From the NCBI GenBank assembly GCA_050246735.1, contig JBFWVM010000026.1, forward strand, positions 1 to 64,000: 64,000 nt of DNA, given 5' to 3'. The translations under genes were made by a program, and so were the position numbers. Under the pieces are notes generated by a model, which saw only the letters and a list, made by a program, of their open reading frames with translations, was not told where the DNA came from and did not search any database. The first letter of the stretch is position 1. Every line of letters starts with the position of its first letter. Below are positions 33,668 to 42,001 of the stretch, one piece after another. The DNA comes from Taklimakanibacter sp050246735 (GTDB lineage: Bacteria; Pseudomonadota; Alphaproteobacteria; Rhizobiales; Aestuariivirgaceae).

Positions 33668-36600
33668 TCAGATCGCCAGCCTGACGAGCTGGGTCATGAT
33701 CTGGCGTGACCCTTTCAGGCGCTCCTCCGGCGTATGCCATGAGCGCATGATCACGAGCTTCATGTCGGGGCGGAGCTTCGCCAGAGTGCCCTGGCCGGTG
33801 ATCCATTCCACCAGCTTCTGCGGATTGCCGAACCGGTCGCCGCGGAAGCCGATCACCGCCCCTTTGGGCCCGGCATCGACGCTCGCCACATTGGCCTTGC
33901 GGCACAGGAGCTTGATCGACACCACGTCGAGCAGGTGTTTCACCTCCTCCGGCACGCGTCCGAAGCGGTCGTGCAACTCGGCGCCGAAGCCGTCGAGCTC
34001 GCCTTCCTCCTCGAGATCGGCGAGCCGCCGGTAGAGTCCGAGGCGCAGCTGCAGGTCGGGCACATAGGTCTCGGGGATCAGCACCGAAGTGCCGATATTG
34101 ATCTGCGGCGACCAGGTGCCCTCGCCCTCCTGCGTCTCCTCTCCGGTGCGCAGCTTGGCGACCGCCTCTTCGAGCAGGGTCTGGTAGAGCTCGTAGCCGA
34201 CCTCCTTGACATGGCCCGACTGCTCCTCGCCGAGCAGGTTGCCGGCGCCGCGGATGTCGAGGTCGTGGCTCGCGAGACTGAAGCCGGCGCCGAGCGAATC
34301 GAGCGACTGCAGCACCTTGAGCCGTTTCTCCGCCGCCGGCGTCAGCGTGCGGTTGGCGGGCGTGGTGAGCAGCGCATAGGCGCGCTGCTTGGCGCGCCCG
34401 ACGCGCCCGCGCAGCTGATAGAGCTGCGCCAGGCCGAACATGTCGGAGCGATGGATGATCAGCGTGTTGGCGGTCGGGATGTCGAGGCCGGATTCGACGA
34501 TGGTGGTCGACAGCAGCACGTCGAACTTGCGGTCGTAGAAGCCGCTCATGATGTCTTCGAGCTCGGTCGGCGGCATGCGGCCGTGCGCCATGCGGAACTT
34601 GATCTCCGGCACATGGTTTCGCAGGAAGTCCGCCTGCTCCTCGAGATCGGCGATGCGCGGGCAGACATAGAAGCTCTGGCCGCCGCGATAGTGCTCGCGC
34701 AGCAGCGACTCGCGGATGACGACCGGATCGAAGGGCGAGATGTAGGTCCTGACCGCCAGCCGGTCGAGCGGCGGCGTGGTGATGAGCGAGAGCTCGCGCA
34801 CGCCCGAGAGGGCGAGCTGCAGGGTGCGCGGGATGGGCGTCGCGGTCAGGGTGAGCACGTGCACGTCGGCGCGCAGCTCCTTGAGCCGCTCCTTGTGCTT
34901 GACGCCGAAATGCTGCTCCTCGTCGATGACGAGCAGGCCGAGATCGCGGAACTTGACGCTTTCGGCGAGGAGCGCGTGGGTTCCGACCACGATGTCGATC
35001 TCGCCCTTGGCGAGCCCTTGCCTGACCGCCTCGATCTCCTTGCGCCCGACCAGGCGCGAGGCTTGCGCCAGGCGCAGCGGCAGGCCCTGGAAGCGCTGGC
35101 TGAAGGTCGCGTAATGCTGGCGCGAGAGCAGCGTGGTCGGCACCACGACCGCCACCTGCTTGCCGTTCATCGCCGCCACGAAGGCGGTGCGCAGGGCGAC
35201 TTCCGTCTTGCCGAAGCCGACGTCGCCGCAGATGAGCCGGTCCATCGGGCGGCCCTTCTGCAGGTCTTCGAGCGTCGCCTCGATGGCGGCGAGCTGGTCT
35301 TCCGTCTCCTCATAGGGAAAGCGCGCGCAGAATTCGTCGAACAGTCCCTCGGGCGGCGGCAGGATCTCGCCCGCCTTGAGCTCGCGCGCCGCCGCGGTCT
35401 TGATCAGGTTCTCGGCGATCTCGCGGATGCGTTCCTTGAGCTTCGCCTTCTTCGCCTGCCAGGCGCCGCCGCCGAGCCGGTCGAGCTGTGCTCCCTCCTC
35501 GTCCGCGCCGTAGCGCGACAGGAGCTCGATATTCTCGACCGGCAGGAACAGCCGGTCGTTGCCGGCATACATGATGAACAGGCAGTCGTGTGGCGCGCCC
35601 TGCACCTCGATGGTCTTGAGCCCCTCGAAGCGGCCGAGCCCGTGATCGACGTGGACGACGAGATCGCCGGGCGCCAGCGCCGAGAGCTCGGAGATGAAAT
35701 CGCTCGCCTTGCGCGCCTTGCGGCCGCGCCGGACCAGGCGGTCGCCCAATATGTCCTGTTCGGAGAGCACCGCGAGGCCGCCGGCCTCGAAGCCCGATTC
35801 GAGCCCCAGCACCACGATCGAGACGATGTCCTGCGGCCGCCTGCCGACCTCGGCCCAGTCCTTGGCGGCGGCGAGGGGGGCGAGCTCATGATCGCGCAGG
35901 ATGGTTTCGAGCCGCTCGGCCGAGCCGTCCGTCCAGGTCGCGATCACCACCTTCTTGCCGGCGGAGCGCAGCGCATTGGCGTGTCCGCGCACCGCCTCAT
36001 AGACATTGGCGCCCGCCTCGGCGCGCTCGGCGGCGAAATTCCGCCCCTGCTTGCCGCCCATGGAAAGCACCGGCTGGCCTGCCGTTTCCGGCGCTTCGAA
36101 AGGCGTGAAGGCGAGCACCGGCCGGTCGGCCAGCCGTTCGCTCCATTGCTCGCGCGTCAGATAGAGCGCGTCGGGCCTGAGCGGCTTGTAGGGTGCCGCG
36201 CCGAAGGTCTCCTGGGTCAGCGCCTCGCGCCGCGCGTCGTGGAACTCGGCGATCTGCTCGAGCCGCGCCGCGACCGCCTCGTCCGCCGAATGATCGAGCG
36301 AGACGGCGCCGGGGCCGGCATGATCGAAGATCGTCTCGAGCTTCTCGTGGAAGAGCGGCAGCCAGTGCTCCATCCCCTGGTAGCGCCGGCCGTTGGTCAC
36401 CGACTCGTAGAGCGGGTCGTTGATGTCGAGGCCGCCGAAGGCGGCCGCATAGGAGGTGCGGAAGCGTCCGATCGCGGCCGGCGTCAGCAGCACCTCGCTC
36501 GCCGGATGCAGCACCAGCGACCTGAGGGTGCCGGTCGAGCGCTGCGACTGCGGGTCGAAGCGCCTGACCGATTCGAGCGCGTCGCCGAAGAAGTCGAGGC

Positions 36601-37153
36601 GCACCGGGCCTTCGGCGCCCGGCGGGTAGATGTCGATGATGCCGCCGCGGATGGCGAAGTCGCCGGCATCGACCACCGTGCCGGTGCGCGAATAGCCGTT
36701 GTACTGCAGGAAGAGCTGCAGCTTCTCCGTGTCGACATATTGGCCGGGCGCGGCGCTGAAGGTGGTTTCGGCGATGAGCCGGGCCTCGGGCAGCCTTTGC
36801 AGCGCGGCATTGACGCTGGTCAGCACGATGCGCGGCCGCGATGTGGTTTCGGCCACGCCGCCGAGCGCGGCGAGCCGCCGCGCCACGATGCCCGCCGCCG
36901 GCGACACCCGGTCATAGGGCAGGCAGTCCCAGGCCGGGAAGGAGATCACCTCCACATCGGGAGCGAAGAAGGCGAGCGCTTCGGCGAGGCTCGCCATGCG
37001 CTGGTCGTCGAGCGCCACATGAAGAAGCGGTTTGCCGGCCAGGATGCGCGCCGCCTGCGCCGCCGCCATGGCGTCGAGGCCCTCCAGGCAACCCGAGACG
37101 ATGCTGCGCCCGGAAAGCGCCAGGCGTTCTTTGAGCCGTTTGTCGTCGATCAT
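33668..37153 (-). CDS. mfd: transcription-repair coupling factor Mfd
   Basis: 1161 residues, full length. It releases RNA polymerase stalled at DNA lesions and recruits UvrA. Domain order is UvrB-like N-terminal modules (about 1-470), the RNA-polymerase-interacting CarD-like domain (GDLVVHVDHGLGRFEGLKTI), the RecG-like translocase with Walker A in GDVGFGKTEVALRTAF and the DEEQHFG box, a helicase C-terminal half (VESGLDIPTANTLIIHRSDM, YQLRGRVGRAKQRAYALL), and the TRCF C-terminal domain. The start overlaps the sdhE stop (ATGA), so it is coupled to that gene. Confidence 0.96.
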   Translation of the reverse strand: MIDDKRLKERLALSGRSIVSGCLEGLDAMAAAQAARILAGKPLLHVALDDQRMASLAEALAFFAPDVEVISFPAWDCLPYDRVSPAAGIVARRLAALGGVAETTSRPRIVLTSVNAALQRLPEARLIAETTFSAAPGQYVDTEKLQLFLQYNGYSRTGTVVDAGDFAIRGGIIDIYPPGAEGPVRLDFFGDALESVRRFDPQSQRSTGTLRSLVLHPASEVLLTPAAIGRFRTSYAAAFGGLDINDPLYESVTNGRRYQGMEHWLPLFHEKLETIFDHAGPGAVSLDHSADEAVAARLEQIAEFHDARREALTQETFGAAPYKPLRPDALYLTREQWSERLADRPVLAFTPFEAPETAGQPVLSMGGKQGRNFAAERAEAGANVYEAVRGHANALRSAGKKVVIATWTDGSAERLETILRDHELAPLAAAKDWAEVGRRPQDIVSIVVLGLESGFEAGGLAVLSEQDILGDRLVRRGRKARKASDFISELSALAPGDLVVHVDHGLGRFEGLKTIEVQGAPHDCLFIMYAGNDRLFLPVENIELLSRYGADEEGAQLDRLGGGAWQAKKAKLKERIREIAENLIKTAAARELKAGEILPPPEGLFDEFCARFPYEETEDQLAAIEATLEDLQKGRPMDRLICGDVGFGKTEVALRTAFVAAMNGKQVAVVVPTTLLSRQHYATFSQRFQGLPLRLAQASRLVGRKEIEAVRQGLAKGEIDIVVGTHALLAESVKFRDLGLLVIDEEQHFGVKHKERLKELRADVHVLTLTATPIPRTLQLALSGVRELSLITTPPLDRLAVRTYISPFDPVVIRESLLREHYRGGQSFYVCPRIADLEEQADFLRNHVPEIKFRMAHGRMPPTELEDIMSGFYDRKFDVLLSTTIVESGLDIPTANTLIIHRSDMFGLAQLYQLRGRVGRAKQRAYALLTTPANRTLTPAAEKRLKVLQSLDSLGAGFSLASHDLDIRGAGNLLGEEQSGHVKEVGYELYQTLLEEAVAKLRTGEETQEGEGTWSPQINIGTSVLIPETYVPDLQLRLGLYRRLADLEEEGELDGFGAELHDRFGRVPEEVKHLLDVVSIKLLCRKANVASVDAGPKGAVIGFRGDRFGNPQKLVEWITGQGTLAKLRPDMKLVIMRSWHTPEERLKGSRQIMTQLVRLAI

Positions 37154-37416
37154 GGCCGGTATGTCAGGAGCGCCTTGAGTGTCGCCGTAGCCTGCCGCAG
37201 CGGCACCGGAACGCCGCCCAGGAGCCAGCCCGTCAGCTCCGGATCCGGCACGCCTATAATCGCCTCGAGCTCGTCGAGTTCCGTTTCGCTGAAGCGCTCG
37301 ATCCGGCTGCGGGCGAAGCCGCCCAGAAGCAGGTCCATCTCGCGCGTGCCGCGATGGCTGGCGCGCCAGAGGAGCCGCTTGCGGCGGGTTTCGACACTTT
37401 CTCTCGGGGTGGTCAT
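37150..37416 (-). CDS. sdhE: succinate dehydrogenase assembly factor 2 (SdhE/Sdh5)
   Basis: 88 residues. It promotes covalent FAD attachment to the SdhA flavoprotein. The family motif RGxxE is visible in SHRGTREMDLLLGGFA. The C-terminal helices (LDELEAIIGVPDPELTGWLL) match the family. It is upstream of and translationally coupled to mfd, an arrangement common in Rhizobiales, and divergent from recG. Confidence 0.93.
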   Translation of the reverse strand: MTTPRESVETRRKRLLWRASHRGTREMDLLLGGFARSRIERFSETELDELEAIIGVPDPELTGWLLGGVPVPLRQATATLKALLTYRP

Positions 37417-37445
37417 GGACCGCCCTGCTTAGCGGCTGTCATGTC

Positions 37446-37467
37446 GTCGCGCAATCACTTGCGCGAC
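37446..37467. repeat. 9-bp inverted repeat between sdhE and recG
   Basis: GTCGCGCAA and TTGCGCGAC flank a TCAC tetraloop, 26 bases before the recG ATG and 30 bases from the sdhE start. It may be an operator or a leader hairpin for recG. It does not match the alphaproteobacterial LexA box pattern of GTTC-N7-GTTC. Confidence 0.55.
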
Positions 37468-37492
37468 TGCTGCCGACACATGAAATTGGGCC

Positions 37493-39604
37493 ATGCGCCC
37501 GCCCCGCCTCAATCCCCTCTTCGCCAGCGCCGTCAGCCTCAAGGGCATCGGGCCCAAGCTCGACAAGGTGCTGGCCAGGCTGTTGCGGCCCTCCGCTCCC
37601 GCCAACGCCGAGGCGCGCATCCTCGACCTGCTGTTTCACCTGCCGTCCGGGCTGATCGACCGGCGCGAGCGTCCGCGGCTCGACCGGCTGCCCGAGAAAG
37701 GCATCGTCACGGTCGAGGTGACCGTCGGCCAGCACCGCCCGCCGCCGCCCCATCTGAAGCGCCTGCCTTACCGCGTCGAGTGCTTCGACGGCACCGGCAC
37801 GCTGAGCCTGGTGTTCTTCCACGCCTTCGCCGACCATCTCCAGCGCATCCTGCCGCCGGGCGAGACGCGCTTCGTTTCGGGCGCCGTCGACTGGTTCCAG
37901 GGCAGCCCACAGATCGCCCATCCAGACCACATCGTCTCGCGCGAGGAATTCGAGAAGCTGCCGCTGATCGAGCCGGTCTATCCACTGACCGCCGGCCTCT
38001 CGCCCCGCATCCTCGGCCGCGCCGTCCGGGCGAGTCTCGAGAAAATTCCCGTCCTGCCCGAATGGCAGGATGCAAGCTGGCTCGAGCGCCGGGGCTGGCC
38101 GGATTTCGCCACGGCCTTGCGCAAGCTGCATCGGCCCGGGACGCATGACGATCTGGCGCTCGAGACGCCCGAGCGGCAGCGGCTCGCCTATGACGAGCTT
38201 CTCGCCAACCAGCTCGCCTTGTCGCTGGTGCGCAAGCACATGAAGCGCAAGGCCGGACGCCGGCTCGCCGGCACCGGCGACCGACGCGCCCGCATCGTCG
38301 CCGCGCTCCCCTATTCGCTGACCGCCCCACAGAACGCGGCGCTGGACGAGATCCTGCGCGACATGGCGGCTCCCGAGCGCATGCTCAGGCTGCTGCAGGG
38401 CGATGTCGGCTCCGGCAAGACGGTCGTCGCCCTGCTGGCCCTCGCCGCCGCCGTGGAGTCGGGTGCCCAGGGCGCCCTGATGGCGCCGACGGAGATCCTC
38501 GCCCGCCAGCATTTCGCGACATTGACGCCGCTCTGCGAGAGAGCGGGCTTGCGCCTGGCGCTTCTCACCGGACGCGAGAAGGGCCGTGCCCGCGACGAGC
38601 TTCTCGCCGCCCTCGCCGCGGGCGGGATCGACATGCTGGTCGGCACCCACGCCCTGTTCCAGGAAGGCGTCGACTTCAAGGACCTCGGGCTCGCGGTCAT
38701 CGACGAGCAGCACCGTTTCGGCGTCCATCAGCGCCTGGCGCTGCAGGCCAAGGCCCAGAACGCCGATCTCCTGGTCATGACGGCGACGCCCATCCCGCGC
38801 ACCCTGGCGCTCACCGTCTATGGCGACATGGACGTCTCGAAGCTCACCGGCAAGCCCGCCGGCCGCCAGCCGGTCGACACGCGCGTCCTGCCGTCCGAGC
38901 GGATGGACGAGGTCGTCAGCGGCCTTCGCCGGCTCCTCGCCGCGGGCGGCCGCGCCTACTGGATCTGCCCGCTGGTCGAGGAGAGCGAGCTCGTCGATCT
39001 CGCCGCCGCCGAGGACCGCGCCAGGGCGCTTGCCGCCGCCTTCCCCGGACGCACCGGGCTCGTCCACGGCCGCATGAAGGGCAGCGAGAAGGATGCCGCC
39101 ATGGCGCGCTTCAAGTCCGGCGAGATCACCCTCCTCGTCTCGACCACGGTGGTCGAGGTCGGCGTCGACGTGCCGGAGGCGACCGTCATGGTGATCGAGA
39201 ATGCCGAGCGCTTCGGCCTGGCGCAGCTCCATCAGCTGCGCGGCCGCGTCGGCCGCGGCAGCGGCAAGTCGACCTGCCTCCTCCTCTATCAGGGCAGGCT
39301 CGGCGAGACCGCCAGGGCGCGGCTCACCATCCTGCGTGAGACCGAGGACGGCTTCCGCATCGCCGAGGAGGACCTGCGCCTGCGCGGGGCGGGCGAGGTG
39401 CTGGGGACGCGCCAGGCGGGCCTTCCCGTCTTCAGGGTGGCCGACATCGTCGCGCATGCCGACCTGCTCGCCGCCGCGCGCGACGATGCGGGCCTCATCC
39501 TCGCGCGCGACCCGCGCCTCGAGACGCCGCGCGGCGACGCCTTGCGCTGTCTCCTCTATCTCTTCGAGCGCGACGACGCGGTTCGCCTGATCTCGGCCGG
39601 ATAG
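37493..39604 (+). CDS. recG: ATP-dependent DNA helicase RecG
   Basis: 703 residues, full length. It remodels stalled replication forks and recombination intermediates. The N-terminal wedge/OB domain (about 55-165), Walker A in LLQGDVGSGKTVVALLALAA, the DEQH box in VIDEQHRFGVHQRL, motif VI QLRGRVGRGSGKS and the RecG-specific C-terminal segment EDLRLRGAGEVLGTRQAG are all visible. It is divergent from sdhE-mfd, grouping two DNA repair translocases of the same superfamily in one locus. Confidence 0.96.
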   Translation: MRPPRLNPLFASAVSLKGIGPKLDKVLARLLRPSAPANAEARILDLLFHLPSGLIDRRERPRLDRLPEKGIVTVEVTVGQHRPPPPHLKRLPYRVECFDGTGTLSLVFFHAFADHLQRILPPGETRFVSGAVDWFQGSPQIAHPDHIVSREEFEKLPLIEPVYPLTAGLSPRILGRAVRASLEKIPVLPEWQDASWLERRGWPDFATALRKLHRPGTHDDLALETPERQRLAYDELLANQLALSLVRKHMKRKAGRRLAGTGDRRARIVAALPYSLTAPQNAALDEILRDMAAPERMLRLLQGDVGSGKTVVALLALAAAVESGAQGALMAPTEILARQHFATLTPLCERAGLRLALLTGREKGRARDELLAALAAGGIDMLVGTHALFQEGVDFKDLGLAVIDEQHRFGVHQRLALQAKAQNADLLVMTATPIPRTLALTVYGDMDVSKLTGKPAGRQPVDTRVLPSERMDEVVSGLRRLLAAGGRAYWICPLVEESELVDLAAAEDRARALAAAFPGRTGLVHGRMKGSEKDAAMARFKSGEITLLVSTTVVEVGVDVPEATVMVIENAERFGLAQLHQLRGRVGRGSGKSTCLLLYQGRLGETARARLTILRETEDGFRIAEEDLRLRGAGEVLGTRQAGLPVFRVADIVAHADLLAAARDDAGLILARDPRLETPRGDALRCLLYLFERDDAVRLISAG

Positions 39605-39644
39605 GGCCGCCCGCGGCCGCGGATCCGGATTATCCGTCTTCGGA

Positions 39645-40493
39645 CTATTTCGCCGGCGTCTCGGTCTTGGCCGCCCTCTTCCGGCGCGCCGGCCGCTTCC
39701 TCTCCGGGCTCTCCGCGGATTCTCCGTCGACGTCGGCGCCCGCCGGCATTTCCGTCGCCAGAAGCTCCTGCGCGACCTCCTGATCGATATTGGCGCGGGC
39801 CGGGATCATCTTCACGGGCTCGCCACCCTCCGGGAAGACGAGCCCCATGGAGATCACGAGTTTGGCCGCGTCCTCGACCGGCATGTCGATGATCCTGATG
39901 TCGCTCACGTCGACGAAATAGACATAGCCCGAGGTCGGGTTGGGCGTCGTCGATATGTAAACCGCATACATCTGCCGGCCGGGCTCGAGCCCGACCTGTC
40001 CGCCGTCCACCTCGCGCGACACGAAGACCAGCGAATAGATGCCCCTGCGCGGCCATTCGATGAGGCCGACGCTGCGGAAGCTGGCGCCCGACTGCGAGAA
40101 CAGCGTCTCGAAGATCTGCTTGGTGCCCTTGTAGACCGAGCGCACCACCGGCGTGCGGTTGAGCAGCCGGTCCCAGAAATTGAGGATCGTGCGCCCGACG
40201 AGATTGGCGGCGAGGGCGCCGATGAGGGTGATGCCGAGCAGCGCGAAGACGAGGCCGATGCCGGGAATGCGGAACGGCAGGTAGTTGAACGGGTCGAGGA
40301 ACGCCGGGATCAGCGGCCGGAGCCAGGCGTCGAACAGGGTCACGAACCAGTAGGATGCCCACAGCGTGATGGCGATCGGCGCGGTGACGACGATACCGGT
40401 GAGGAAATAGGTCCTGAGCTTGCCGGCGAAGGAGCTCGACGTCACCGGCGCCAGGGGCTTGGCCTCATCCGAAGTGTTCTGCGACAGGGTCAT
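39645..40493 (-). CDS. DUF502 membrane protein
   Basis: 282 residues. The N-terminal half has two membrane helices (about 27-50 and 80-103, including TGIVVTAPIAITLWASYWFV and GLVFALLGITLIGALAANLV). DUF502 marks follow: PVVRSVYKGTKQIFETLF, VGLIEWPRRGIYSLVFVS and STTPNPTSGYVYFVDVSDI. The C-terminal tail is low-complexity and very basic, rich in Lys and Arg (for example ERKRPARRKRAAKTE). The family has unknown function in bacteria. It is convergent with recG and follows the TPR-SPOR gene on the same strand. Confidence 0.87.
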   Translation of the reverse strand: MTLSQNTSDEAKPLAPVTSSSFAGKLRTYFLTGIVVTAPIAITLWASYWFVTLFDAWLRPLIPAFLDPFNYLPFRIPGIGLVFALLGITLIGALAANLVGRTILNFWDRLLNRTPVVRSVYKGTKQIFETLFSQSGASFRSVGLIEWPRRGIYSLVFVSREVDGGQVGLEPGRQMYAVYISTTPNPTSGYVYFVDVSDIRIIDMPVEDAAKLVISMGLVFPEGGEPVKMIPARANIDQEVAQELLATEMPAGADVDGESAESPERKRPARRKRAAKTETPAK

Positions 40494-40578
40494 GCCCTCT
40501 TGTGCATGACCTGCCGCATCGGCGCAAGCGCCTGTGATTTCTGTCCTTTCCGCCTTGCGGCGGAAGGAATTGACTGCC

Positions 40579-41925
40579 TCAGGAGTCGACCTTGCTGACG
40601 AAACAGGACAGTCCGTTCGATTTGAGCTTGCCGCAGGCGGACCTGGCCTCGGCCTTGGAGTCGAAGCCGCGGACCCTCAGGCGGTAATAGATGCCCTTCT
40701 TGCCGAGATCGGCCTTGATCACGACGGGCTTCATGTCGCCGAGCGCCTTGTGGCGGGCCTTGAGCTTCTCCCAGGTGCCCCAGGCGAGCTTCTCTTCCCG
40801 GGCCGAGGAGAGCTGGACCGACCAGCCGGAGAGCGGCGCGTCGCTCGACTGCGTGGTGAACTCGTCCTGATCCGGATCGGCGGCCCCGGACTGCGGATCG
40901 CGCTCGGGCAGCGCCTCGACCGCCACGATCTTCTCGGCCACGGGCTTGGCCTCGGCAGCCTTCGGCTTGCTCTCGCCGGGCTGGGGGATGGCGTCGGCCT
41001 GCAGCGTATAGCCCGAATTCGGCTCGGCGGTGACGGCTTGCGGGCTTCCCTCGGGCGGGATGCGGTCGGCGATGAGCTTCTGCGGCTTCACCGGCACGGC
41101 CTTGACCATCTGCACCGGCAGGTCGCCGACGAGCTGCAGCGGCGGCTTGACCGCTTCCGGCAGCGTCTCCTTGCGCGCGACCTGCTCCGGCGTCGTGATC
41201 GAGGCGGTGATCAGCTCGGCCTCGGGCTTGACCGCGGCATCGGCCACCGCCGGCAGAGCGCCGAGCTGGGCGAGCTTGTTGCGCGCCGGCTGGAAAGCTG
41301 GATTCTCGGCGACCGCCTTGTTGAGCGACGCCTGCGCGTCGCTCATGCGGTGCAGCGCCTCGTAGGTGAGCGCTTCGGCGTAATGGACCAGATGCGGCTG
41401 CGGATGCTTGAAGCGCAGCGCCTTGTCGAAATCGCTCAGGGCGAAGAGATACTGGCCACTCTCGCGCAGGATCGTGCCGCGCAGATAATAGGCATGGGCG
41501 AATTCCGGCTCGAGGAACAGCGCGCTGGTGAAATCCTCGATGGCGAGCACCGGGTGCTTGAGCTTCTGCTGCGACAGCCCGCGATTGTAGAGGGCGGTGG
41601 CGCGCAGCTTGCCGCTCATCGCGTCGATTCGGAGCGCCGCCGTATAGTCGTCGACCGCGCGCTCGTGCTCCTGCACCTGCTGATAGGCATAGCCGCGGTT
41701 GATGAGCGCGTTGGCCAGCCGCTCCGGCGACAGCTGACGCGACTCGATCGCCGCGGAATAGCCGGCGATCGCGGTCGCGGTGTCGCCGGCCTGCAAGGCC
41801 TCTCGCGCCGCGATGGAAAGGTCGATGGGTGAACTCTGGTTCGCGGCGATCGAACCGCCCACCGCCGCCGGCGCGGCAAGAAAAGCGGTGCATACACACG
41901 CAAGCATTACTGACCGTACTCTCAT
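40579..41925 (-). CDS. TPR protein with C-terminal SPOR domain
   Basis: 448 residues. A signal peptide (1-18 or a little longer, ending near APAAVGG) precedes a TPR array (about 45-205, with RLANALINRGYAYQQVQEHE and ALYNRGLSQQKLKHPVLAIE). A proline- and glutamate-rich linker (about 210-370) follows, then a SPOR peptidoglycan-binding fold (WSVQLSSAREEKLAWGTWEK to SKVDS). It probably sits in the periplasm and binds denuded glycan at the division site. A CTTAGCTAAG palindrome (41957-41966) lies 32 bases upstream. It is downstream of glmU-glmS, probably with its own promoter. Confidence 0.85.
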   Translation of the reverse strand: MRVRSVMLACVCTAFLAAPAAVGGSIAANQSSPIDLSIAAREALQAGDTATAIAGYSAAIESRQLSPERLANALINRGYAYQQVQEHERAVDDYTAALRIDAMSGKLRATALYNRGLSQQKLKHPVLAIEDFTSALFLEPEFAHAYYLRGTILRESGQYLFALSDFDKALRFKHPQPHLVHYAEALTYEALHRMSDAQASLNKAVAENPAFQPARNKLAQLGALPAVADAAVKPEAELITASITTPEQVARKETLPEAVKPPLQLVGDLPVQMVKAVPVKPQKLIADRIPPEGSPQAVTAEPNSGYTLQADAIPQPGESKPKAAEAKPVAEKIVAVEALPERDPQSGAADPDQDEFTTQSSDAPLSGWSVQLSSAREEKLAWGTWEKLKARHKALGDMKPVVIKADLGKKGIYYRLRVRGFDSKAEARSACGKLKSNGLSCFVSKVDS

Positions 41926-42001
41926 GGACCCTGAGAGTGGATGATTAAGGTTAAAGCTTAGCTAAGGCGACACGGGTGTTTTTTCTGCGCCCTTCGGTCC
42001 G

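Noticed and set aside
33935..37432. Open frame of 1165 residues on the plus strand antisense to mfd
   Set aside because: It mirrors mfd almost exactly, has no recognisable domain, and is a product of high-GC third-position bias. Mfd on the other strand has all family motifs.
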